From Planctomycetaceae bacterium (GTDB lineage: Bacteria > Planctomycetota > Planctomycetia > Pirellulales > Lacipirellulaceae): 64,000 nucleotides of DNA. The stretch spans positions 182,778 through 246,777 of the forward strand of contig PABB01000018.1 in NCBI GenBank assembly GCA_002702655.1, given 5' to 3'. Within the stretch, counting starts at the first letter, position 1. Every line of letters starts with the position of its first letter. Shown in pieces: positions 56,542 through 64,000 of the stretch. The notes under the pieces were generated by a model that was given only the letters and a program-made list of their open reading frames with translations, searched no databases and was not told where the DNA came from. The position numbers and the translations under genes are program-made.

Positions 56542-59500
56542 TCAACGATTTTGAGGCGGGAAAACGGCTTCACTGGGTAAGACCTCGGCGCGTAACGTCT
56601 CGCCTTGCACGAAGCAGGGATCAGCCCGTCGAATTGGACGAAATGCCGCAAGTGTTGCGACGCAAAGGAGTGCCAGGACGATTGCCCCTGGTTCGGGCAC
56701 GGCGGCAGTCGTTACGGCAGCCAGCGACGGGCTGTACTGCCGCTGCCAGATCAGCAAGTCGGCGCCGCTAACGGCTCCGTTGAGGTCCGCATCTCCTTGG
56801 CTGTGGGTCGCACCGGACGGCGTGCCGAAGCCGTTGCGCCAGAGCGCCAAGTCGGCGCCATTGACCGCCAGGTCCTCATTGAAGTCGGCGTCCTGAAAGA
56901 TGGCGCCCTTGATCAGCAGACTCAGCGGCGCCATAGCGCCGTCATATCCGCTGCCGTTCTGGCTACGCGGCGCGAACGAGACGGCGTGTGCGAACTGACC
57001 TGCCGCAGCCGTGCCAAGCAAGACGCTCAAGGCGCTGCTGGAAGCGCCCGGCGCCAGGCCGTTGACGGCGCCAAAGCCGCTCAACGAGAAGGGGCCGGAG
57101 CCGATCGTCCACGTGCCGGCAAGAGTGTCGGCGGGGGCCGCCACGGCATTGGCGACGGAGAATGTCATCTGCAGAGCCGCTCCGCCGCGCCGGACGCCGC
57201 CCAGGTCGAGCACGAAAGAGTTGGGCGTCGCCTCGGTGAGCGTGCCGACGCCGCCCGTCTTGACGAGATTGGGGTCGGCGTAAGCATTGACTGTTCCAGC
57301 AAGTGTGACCGACTGGCTCGCCAGCGCCGTTTGTCCCAGCGAGTTGATCCCGACGCCGTCGGAGGTGAAGTTCACGTTGATCGAGCCGTTGATCGTGCGC
57401 GGGATGCTCGTGTTGATGCCGACGAGCAGGCCGGTGCTATTCATGGCGCCAGCGTTGAGGTTATCGACCCCGCTGCCGCTGGCGGTGAAACCGGTCGGCG
57501 CCGGGCCGAGCGTCGCATCGAGCCGTTCGCTGAACCCGTCCGCGGCTGCGCTGTTCTGCACCGCGACGCCCACGGGCGACACCACGTCGCCAACATGGAC
57601 GATGCCGAAATTGATCGGCTGAGCGGATTGAATGACCGGCTGAGCGAGCCGATAGACGGTCGCCGAGACGGGAATGGCTTGCGAACCGAGGTCGAGATCA
57701 GCTAAGCCGACTGCGCCGGTCGACTTGCGGGCAATATTGACGCTGCCGGACTTAGCCCCGGCCGTTGCTGTGCTGACGGCCACGCCAATCGTCGAGTTGG
57801 TCGCCCCGGGGGCCACGGTGACGGTCGGCCCCCCGGTGACGGACACGCCGCCGCCGGTCGCCGAGGCCGTCGCGACCAGGCTCTCGCTGAACGCTCCGAC
57901 AGGCGTCGCGTTGCTGATCGCGATGGCTTGCTGAGCCGGTTGCCCGACGTGGAAATCACCCAAGGCGAGCGCGGCGGGGGTAATGTTCGGCGTCGCCGGA
58001 GAGTAAGCCGCGGCGGTCACACTGACCGTCTGATTGGCGACGTTGTCGAAATTGTTCACGACGGCCAACGTCCGCGTGACGCTCCCAGGGGTGACGCCAG
58101 TGAAGCTCACAGAGAACTCCTCCGACTGTCCGCTGGGCGCCACAGGGCCGAAATCCCGCGGCCCGCCGACAATGGCGAACTGGCTGTCGCCAACGAGGTT
58201 GGCGCCATTGCCGCTTGACTTCACGGCGCCGCGCAGGCTGGGCCCGCCGGCGCTGTTGTTCACGCGAAACGCGGCCGACGCAGCGTTTTGTCCGCTCACG
58301 CCGATGCGGACCGAGCCCAGCGCGATGGATGGCATGGCCGTCGTCCCGCCAGTCACGGCGCCGCTCAATGACTGCGTCTTGGCCACGCTGGAGTTGATCG
58401 AGCCTGTGCCGCTGACGCCTGCGCGCGGATTGTATGCGTTGGCAGACCCTGCGTTGCGGTTGTCGAAATCGCTGCTGACGATGACCGTTCTGGCGCCGAG
58501 CGTCAGTCCGCCGCCCGCCTGTAGTATCAACGATCCCGTTGTCGAGCCGCTTGCTCCGGCGGATACGTCAAGCGTGCCGCCGGCGCTCGCTTCGAGAATG
58601 CCGGTTCCTTGGACGCCGAGCGGCAGATTGAGCGTGCCCCCAGCCGCCTGGATTCGCCCCGCGTTGTTCGGTCGCTTCAGCACCGAGCCGAACCCCGACA
58701 GCGTGCTGCCGGCGGTCGTCGTGATTGTGGAAGACGAATTGAGACTGCCGCCGAAGAGACTGATCGTGCCGCGATTGGTCAGCGCGGCAGTGGTCCACAA
58801 ACTGCGGCCGTTGTGCAGTTCCAACGTCGCCCCCGTGTCGTTCATCGCGAGGTTTCCAAGGGCGTCGACGCTCGCCAGGTCCGTGATACTTGATCCGGGG
58901 CCCACGAGGACCAGCTTGGCCCGATTTGTAACGATGTTGGCTGAGTCAAACTGAAAAGTCGAAGTCACTTCGTATTGCCCGCCGGTCAGCGTTCCGGTCA
59001 GGGCGTCAAAATTCGTGAAGCCCGCACCGATCTGGACCGTACCGCGATCGACTTGCAGGGCGCCGTCGTTGGTGAAGGTCTCGCGGAGGACGGTGACCCC
59101 CGTGTCGTCGTGGCGGAAGGTCGCGCCGGCTTCGACCAGGACGTTGGCGTACAGGTCGTAGGTTTGTCCGGCCCCGAACCCGTAGATCGTGCCGTCGGCG
59201 CGGGTGAGGGTCGTCCCCGCGGCGACTTCCAGCGTGCCGACCGTGCTGTTGTAGCTGATGTGGTCCCCCGCCCAGTCGACGTTCCCCGCCAACCGCATGG
59301 TCGTCCCTTCCAGCAGCAGCGTGTTGAACACGTTGCTGCCCCACAGACCGCCCCCAACGGTCACCAGGCCCGTCCCCGTGAAGGAACCGCCCGTCCAGGT
59401 CAGGCTCGACAGCGTCAACGCGTCCGCGCCGGAGATCGTGCCGCCGGTGAAGAGCAAGGCATCGATTCCGATCGGTTGGTCGACATCGACCGCGCCCGCC

Positions 59501-59697
59501 GCAATCACCGCGTCATAGGTGAGGCCGGCGTTGCCGTTATTGGGAAACAGGGCGGAGTCCCACTTCGTAGAATCCGACCAGACGCCGTCTGTGCCGTCCC
59601 ACGTCGACGTCACGTCCGCGGCAGGACTCGACCCCGTCACGAAGCAGAATAACGCGAATACCAATGCCCAGATCATGACGCGAGGTGGACGGCACAT
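56542..59697 (-). CDS. large PEP-CTERM protein with Ig-like (choice-of-anchor) repeats
   Basis: 1051 residues from the ATG at 59697 (another at 59676). The signal peptide is MIWALVFALFCFVTGSSPA. The N-terminus has a beta-solenoid part with SSTWDGTDGVWSDSTKW-like entry strands, similar in style to the protein at 9849. The middle has repeated Ig-like domains (ITPAALALGDFHVGQPAQQA and INFGIVHVGDVVSPVGV are paralogous). Two EF-hand-like loops (DFNEDLAVNGADL, DADLNGAVSGADL) precede VPEPGAIVLALLCVATLAA. The tail runs on for about 30 residues past the usual PEP-CTERM end. Anchored surface protein, ligand unknown. Confidence 0.82.
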   Translation of the reverse strand: MCRPPRVMIWALVFALFCFVTGSSPAADVTSTWDGTDGVWSDSTKWDSALFPNNGNAGLTYDAVIAAGAVDVDQPIGIDALLFTGGTISGADALTLSSLTWTGGSFTGTGLVTVGGGLWGSNVFNTLLLEGTTMRLAGNVDWAGDHISYNSTVGTLEVAAGTTLTRADGTIYGFGAGQTYDLYANVLVEAGATFRHDDTGVTVLRETFTNDGALQVDRGTVQIGAGFTNFDALTGTLTGGQYEVTSTFQFDSANIVTNRAKLVLVGPGSSITDLASVDALGNLAMNDTGATLELHNGRSLWTTAALTNRGTISLFGGSLNSSSTITTTAGSTLSGFGSVLKRPNNAGRIQAAGGTLNLPLGVQGTGILEASAGGTLDVSAGASGSTTGSLILQAGGGLTLGARTVIVSSDFDNRNAGSANAYNPRAGVSGTGSINSSVAKTQSLSGAVTGGTTAMPSIALGSVRIGVSGQNAASAAFRVNNSAGGPSLRGAVKSSGNGANLVGDSQFAIVGGPRDFGPVAPSGQSEEFSVSFTGVTPGSVTRTLAVVNNFDNVANQTVSVTAAAYSPATPNITPAALALGDFHVGQPAQQAIAISNATPVGAFSESLVATASATGGGVSVTGGPTVTVAPGATNSTIGVAVSTATAGAKSGSVNIARKSTGAVGLADLDLGSQAIPVSATVYRLAQPVIQSAQPINFGIVHVGDVVSPVGVAVQNSAAADGFSERLDATLGPAPTGFTASGSGVDNLNAGAMNSTGLLVGINTSIPRTINGSINVNFTSDGVGINSLGQTALASQSVTLAGTVNAYADPNLVKTGGVGTLTEATPNSFVLDLGGVRRGGAALQMTFSVANAVAAPADTLAGTWTIGSGPFSLSGFGAVNGLAPGASSSALSVLLGTAAAGQFAHAVSFAPRSQNGSGYDGAMAPLSLLIKGAIFQDADFNEDLAVNGADLALWRNGFGTPSGATHSQGDADLNGAVSGADLLIWQRQYSPSLAAVTTAAVPEPGAIVLALLCVATLAAFRPIRRADPCFVQGETLRAEVLPSEAVFPPQNR

Positions 59698-60691
59698 GGA
59701 ACTTGCCTTTGCTTGGAGTAGGGGAATCTCAGGCCGTACGCTCATTGGGCGCGAACGTGACGTGACGTCTCCGCAGTTAACGTACTCCTCGGTAGCGCGA
59801 GCCTCGCCGGTGCGGTGCCCGCGTAAAAAGACGTTCCGCGTTCCAACGTGAATTGCCAATCGGAACAGCGGGCGCGGTCGATCCTGCTTCGATGACGGTT
59901 CGGCCGCGTTCGATTGCCCTGCAGAGCGTCAGCCGGGGCCCTGGGACGCATCACTACAGTTGGACCGCATGCGTCGACAACGGATGCGACACGCCGACCT
60001 GTTACGATTCAACGAGAGGGCGCGAACTCGTTCGAATCAGGCGGCGAGTTCAGAAACGGCCAGATGCGACCAGCTGGATAGAGCGCTCATGAGCGCGGAA
60101 AAGGCCCATGGCGAGGCAGCGTCGTCCAGAGATTTAGAAGCGCACATGGTGCTGGTCACAACTCGGTAACGGTGACACTGGGGCGTATGATCACCGCACC
60201 GTATCCGCACAGTCAAGAAGAAACTGCGGAGAATCTGCAAAGCGCTGCAAGCATTGCGAGCCGCCACATGCAAGCGATTCCTGTGGGCGACTTGATCGTG
60301 GTCTCGTCGGATTGAAATGACGGACGTTTCGGCCCTGGAAATCCTGTGTCTATTGAATCCGTTGATCTGCCGCCGCAGGGCCGACCGCAAGGAACTCCGA
60401 TCCGGCCGTACGTGAACCTGCGCATGCTGAGGTCGCGCCACCACCAGCAACTTGCCTTCGTTGAAACTTGCCGCGGGTGCATCGTCCGCTCGCTGTAGGG
60501 GATCTTTCTACGGCGCTGAGGTGTCGTTTCTCGAACAAGACCTCGTCAACTTAGCCGGCCGGCCGATTGCCCGCAGGTGGTCCAACTTCACGCTGAGACG
60601 GTCCAGTGGAACCGCCCCGTCGGTGGGGCATTTCAAGGGGGGCCGGCCTGACAGTCGTGTCGCGTCGATCTCGGCGACGGCCGCGGCGGGG
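59698..60691. other. long spacer without recognised genes
   Basis: About 990 bases. Short ORFs on both strands overlap and none shows a known motif. It may hold a decayed gene; nothing more can be supported. Confidence 0.35.
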
Positions 60692-62062
60692 CTACTCCGT
60701 TGACCCGGCAGCCGCCGGGATGATCCAGCAATCGTTGGCGCGGTCGATCGTGCCCCCCATCTGAAATTGGACGACCCGATCGACAACCGCCACGCCGCGT
60801 GTCGCCATGCCCGAGAACTCATCGACAGCCGCTGGAAAGGCCCGTCGCGTGCGGTGGATGTGGTAGCGGCTCGACAGGGGCTGGCCGAAGGCTTGCTCGA
60901 TGCCTTCCCTCCCGTGCAGGAATCCCAGGAGGCCCCCCCAGGTGGCTGTTGGATTGTCGGAATCCCACCCGCAGAGGGCGCCAATCTTGATCGTCTGCTT
61001 GAGATCCCCCTCGCCGTAATACAGGCTCACCAGGCTGGCCGCGAAGTTGATGCCAGCGGCGAAGCATCCCCCGCCGGGCTTGTCACTCATGTCGTAACCA
61101 TCCGCGTGGCGGAGCTGGTATCTTTCATAGACCGAGTCCCGTGCCCGCTCCCAGGTGACGCCAGACTGGTAGAGCGCGAGCACGTGGTCGTGCATCTTGG
61201 CCGCGTAAGAGTCTTCCGGGAGCGTCGTGCGAGCCTTCCCCGCGCTCCACCGGAGATGCTCACTCAGCGGCTGATCGCCATCGTGAAACGCCGCGAGTGC
61301 GTGCATCGTCACGTAGAACTCAGAGATCCAGGCGGCGTCTTCCCGAGCGGTCGTACGGATGGGCAGGTGCGCCATGCGCAGGGCGATGTCGGGCCGCGTC
61401 GGCGCGAAGAGGCCGAAGATCTCGGTTGTCAACTGTGCGTCAATCATGGCGTACTCGGCGTTGAGGTCCGGATCGCTCGTCGCCGGCGGCAGCACGCCGC
61501 CTTCCATGAGTCGGTAAGCGCGCTCGTTGGAAACCCACAAGTAGTTCTCTTCTTCCGAGTGGATGTGTGTGAGCCAGCCATCGCGTATCTGCTCCGGCGA
61601 GAGAACGCAGACCCGGTTCGACAGCAGCAGATGCTGGTACATGTACTCGATGTCCGTGTCATCGTCGGCGCCCCAGACTTCGTCCCTGCCCCGCAGCACA
61701 AAGTCGATCGTTGGGGAAAGGGGGCTGGGTTCCTTGCTCCAGATGTTAGGCTGATCGGGCTTGCCCCAATCCTCGCGGGTGTAGAAGGGGCCCGAGTCGA
61801 GGTCTGCCGTGACCCCAACCTTGTCCATCTCGGTCACCAGACCGGTCCAGTTGGCCACACAAGCGCCGAGCCAAAAGCCGTAGAGCTTGTCCGCGTAGTC
61901 GCTTCGCGAAATGACGCGCACCGACTTCGCGTGTGGAGCGGCCTCCGTTGCCGCGACGCCCTGAGGGGCTGCCGCATGCGTAGCTTCACGCAACGAAGAG
62001 GAGGAGGCCGTGATGAGCTTCACGGCAAGGACGAAGACAAGAAGCTTCTTCAAATCGGTCAT
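60692..62062 (-). CDS. secreted ADP-ribosylglycohydrolase family protein
   Basis: 456 residues. An N-terminal signal (LLVFVLAVKLITASSSS) precedes the ADP-ribosylglycohydrolase (DraG-like) domain: DYADKLYGFWLGACVANWTG, WGADDDTDIEYMYQHLLL, and the C-terminal metal motif GALCGWDSDNPTATWGGLLG. The acidic residues in the ADDDTD and GWDSD motifs are the expected Mg-binding set. An export signal is unusual for an intracellular-type enzyme, but is common in planctomycete versions, which may act on nucleoside-like glycosides. It is next to a sulfatase, so a catabolic role is plausible. Confidence 0.88.
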   Translation of the reverse strand: MTDLKKLLVFVLAVKLITASSSSLREATHAAAPQGVAATEAAPHAKSVRVISRSDYADKLYGFWLGACVANWTGLVTEMDKVGVTADLDSGPFYTREDWGKPDQPNIWSKEPSPLSPTIDFVLRGRDEVWGADDDTDIEYMYQHLLLSNRVCVLSPEQIRDGWLTHIHSEEENYLWVSNERAYRLMEGGVLPPATSDPDLNAEYAMIDAQLTTEIFGLFAPTRPDIALRMAHLPIRTTAREDAAWISEFYVTMHALAAFHDGDQPLSEHLRWSAGKARTTLPEDSYAAKMHDHVLALYQSGVTWERARDSVYERYQLRHADGYDMSDKPGGGCFAAGINFAASLVSLYYGEGDLKQTIKIGALCGWDSDNPTATWGGLLGFLHGREGIEQAFGQPLSSRYHIHRTRRAFPAAVDEFSGMATRGVAVVDRVVQFQMGGTIDRANDCWIIPAAAGSTE

Positions 62063-62316
62063 GAATCAATCCAAGGGACTGGCGGTGGGAGCAGTAGTCC
62101 GCCGGTGTCGCCAACGAGAAGCGAGGCTTGGTCCCAAACGCAAAGAATGGGGCCAGGAAGCGGCTCCACGCGCCCCCGCTCCCGCGTGCGGGAGAGGGTC
62201 GGGGTCAGGGGGAAGGAAACTCGGAAGTTGTTTTTGAGCGATCCATAAGTTCTTTTGCAACAGGTTGTTGTGACAGCAAACGCTCTGGTTTTAAGAGTTG
62301 ACAAAGCACCAGCCTT
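62063..62316. other. spacer with small hairpin
   Basis: About 250 bases. It contains the hairpin ctcccgc-gt-gcgggag at 62179-62194, part of a dispersed-looking GC-rich block. The 3' part reads in another frame as LLRWLKGWCFVNS then a stop, a possible piece of a vanished C-terminus. Confidence 0.4.
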
Positions 62317-62613
62317 TCAGCCAGCGTAGCAGCGCGGGCGAGTCGCGGGCGAGATTGTAGCCTTGCTTGCCGCGGTGACCGTGCCCGCCTCGTTGTCGAC
62401 GGTGAGCGGCGAGCCAAACGCACCGGCGTTGTTCCAGTGGTCTTGTGGGTCGGCCCCGGCGACCTCGCCCGGTTGCCTGAGCCTTGGCGCGCCACCCGCC
62501 GCGCTGCCGCCGACGAAGTTAATACCGACCGAGGACTGAGCATAAGCTCCCGGTCTAATCGCCGTGAGACAAATCGCCAGAAGCGCAGTAGTACGCAGTA
62601 GATGCATCGTCAT
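62317..62613 (-). pseudogene. N-terminal fragment of a secreted (PEP-CTERM-type) protein
   Basis: 98 residues. A good signal peptide (TALLAICLTAIRPGAYAQ) is followed by a stretch typical of the beginning of planctomycete PEP-CTERM proteins (SVGINFVGGS, then AGADPQDHWNNAGAFGSPLT), in which a protein of 250 or more residues would be expected. The frame stops early at 62317 after a low-complexity end, and no PEP-CTERM tail follows. It is therefore a truncated or frameshifted gene, or a very short secreted protein. Confidence 0.55.
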
Positions 62614-62722
62614 TGAAGGGCCCCGCCGGAGATACTGTACAGATCAAAGCACCAGTCTGGACGCACCGAGGGCATCAGCGGACCTGCCATGTTTTTAGTT
62701 ACCGTACCGGAAAGGCACAACT
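62614..62722. other. short spacer
   Basis: About 110 bases between the truncated gene and the sulfatase stop; nothing recognised. Confidence 0.3.
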
Positions 62723-64000
62723 TCAGCGCTGCCAGGCGTGCCCCAGCTCGTAACGTGATTCGCGATCGCCCACGAATTCCTTGAGCTCCGCTCGGAGTTC
62801 GGCGGCGATCGCCGGGTGCTGATCGATCACGTTGTTTGTCTCACCAAGATCGGCTTCGAGGTCGTACAGCTCTTCGGCGAGGGGCCGCCCCGGTTCACGG
62901 GCGTACTCGTAGAGACAATGGTCCGCCAGCAGGTACTTCCACTTACCTTTGCGGTAGGCCTTCGTGTAGCAGAACGTGCTTCGCGCCCCGCGAGGGCTTT
63001 TCCCCGTGATCAGCGCTGTCTGGTCGACGCCATCGATCACTCGATCGGTGGGCAGTTCGCAGCCGGCCAGGCGAGCGATCGTCGGCGCCAAGTCAATCGT
63101 GGCGAAGATCGCTTCGGACGATCCGCCCGCCGGGGTATTGCCTGGCCAGCGGACGATGCATGCCGTGCGTAAACCGCCCTCGTAGCACGAGCCCTTGCCG
63201 TTTCGGAGCGGGCCGGAATCGCCCCAGAAAATGGATCCTTCCGGATGCCCCTTTTTTTTCGAAGTGTACTCGGGTTGGTTCCACGGGCCGTTGTCGGTTG
63301 TGTAAATCACCAGTGTGTTATCTCGCAGGCCCAACTCGTTGACGACGTCGAGAAGGCGGCCTGTCTCATAGTCCAGTTCCTCGACGACATCCCCGTAGAG
63401 CCCCCCTTGGAGGCGCCTTTGAATCGATCCGACGCGTCGATAATGGTGTGCGCCATCGTGTGGGCGACATAGAGGAAGAACGGCTGGCCAGGCTCGCGTT
63501 TGAAGCGTAGCCAATCAATCGCCTTATCAGTGTACAGGCGTGTGAGCGAGCCCATCGCGCGGGTCTCCCCCGCGGAGTTGTCGTTCTCGTGGAACTTTAC
63601 GACTCCGTCGTCGTTGGCGCCCAGCGTACCGAAGAAGTAACCGAAACCCTGAGAGTTGGGCATCCGGTCGACGATTGCGCGGCGGCTGGACACGTCCCAC
63701 TTGCCGATGCAAGCCGTTTGGTAGCCGGCGTCCCTCAACAACTCGGCGATCGTGACCTCCTCGGCCGGCATCGCCCAACCCTTGCTTCAAAACGGGTATC
63801 GCCCCGTAAGCAGCGCCGATCGGGAGGGGCCGCAGGTGTGTTGTGCGTAGAAGCTCGTAAAGCGCATCCCTTCGCTAGCCAACAAGTCGAGCCGGGGCGT
63901 CTTGTTTGTCGACGAGCCAAAGCAGCCGAGATCGGCATACCCCTGATCGTCGGTCAACACGATCAACACATTGGGTCGCCTCTCCGCCGCGCCGCAGACA
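62723..64000 (-). pseudogene. sulfatase, disrupted by a nonsense and a frameshift, cut by right edge
   Basis: The frame enters from the right edge with PNVLIVLTDDQGYADLG and the formylglycine motif CGPSR (HTCGPSRSALLTGR). An in-frame TGA at 63787-63789 (RYPF-stop-SKGWAMPAEE) follows; a CGA-to-TGA change of Arg would explain it. The same frame resumes (VTIAELLRDAGYQTACIGKW) up to a run of six C residues at 63401-63406. There, one missing base shifts the frame to the downstream open frame that encodes the rest (GDVVEELDYETGRLLDVVNE, YTTDNGPWNQPEY, GPLRNGKGSCYEGGLRTA). Apart from the two lesions the family architecture is complete at the C-terminus. Either a real pseudogene or two sequencing errors. 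Confidence 0.85.

Noticed and set aside
60037-60450. A 137-residue minus-strand ORF in the 59.7-60.7 kb spacer
   Set aside because: No motif, no ribosome-binding site, overlapped by several equally long frames.

Overview
The window comes from a high-GC planctomycete, most likely of the order Pirellulales (inferred from gene content). The signs are two DUF1559 pseudopilin-like proteins with H-X9-DG ends, a DUF1559-type transthyretin-like lipoprotein pairing, about ten secreted proteins with PEP-CTERM sorting tails, dockerin-like EF-hand pairs before those tails, an LEPR-XLL-like N-terminus, an ECF sigma factor next to a Ser/Thr kinase, DUF1080, Gfo/Idh/MocA, GH16 and sulfatase genes. No rRNA, tRNA or CRISPR array was seen.

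Layout. 1-6 kb: minus-strand envelope genes (HlyD adaptor cut by the left edge, M50-like membrane protein, HtrA protease, lipoprotein, membrane-anchored Gfo/Idh-like protein). 6-9.5 kb: PDZ protein, a small conserved protein with a clear terminator, and a Tat-exported oxidoreductase. 9.8-13.9 kb: a giant secreted protein built from an exact A-A-B higher-order repeat. 14-15.7 kb: a cell-surface protein with a Cys-rich heptad repeat. 16.6-24.9 kb: a plus-strand housekeeping/stress block, prkA-yeaH-spoVR plus a small protein, then hemQ, a small membrane protein, a heme c/DUF3365 lipoprotein and an RDD protein; its spacers carry nested inverted repeats. 25-30.9 kb: a PEP-CTERM repeat protein with a good sigma70-type promoter, a repeat-rich spacer, a methyltransferase, another PEP-CTERM protein and a DUF1080 protein.

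31-37.5 kb is a minus-strand glycan-use locus: LacI regulator, PEP-CTERM/dockerin protein, DUF1559 protein, lipoprotein and GH16 glucanase. Two matching promoter-operator modules suggest that the LacI protein represses itself and the genes behind it. 37.5-40.4 kb is a mobile-element zone with a decayed serine recombinase and an IS110-family element. 40.7-45.7 kb carries lower-GC SBBP/HAF beta-propeller proteins, one of which looks like two PEP-CTERM proteins fused in frame. 45.9-50.8 kb is a compact operon: ECF sigma, Ser/Thr kinase, DUF1559 protein, lipoprotein. 51.7-59.7 kb holds four more PEP-CTERM proteins, two of which share a C-terminal module. 60.7-64 kb has an ADP-ribosylglycohydrolase, a truncated PEP-CTERM gene and a sulfatase carrying two disabling lesions, which runs off the right edge.
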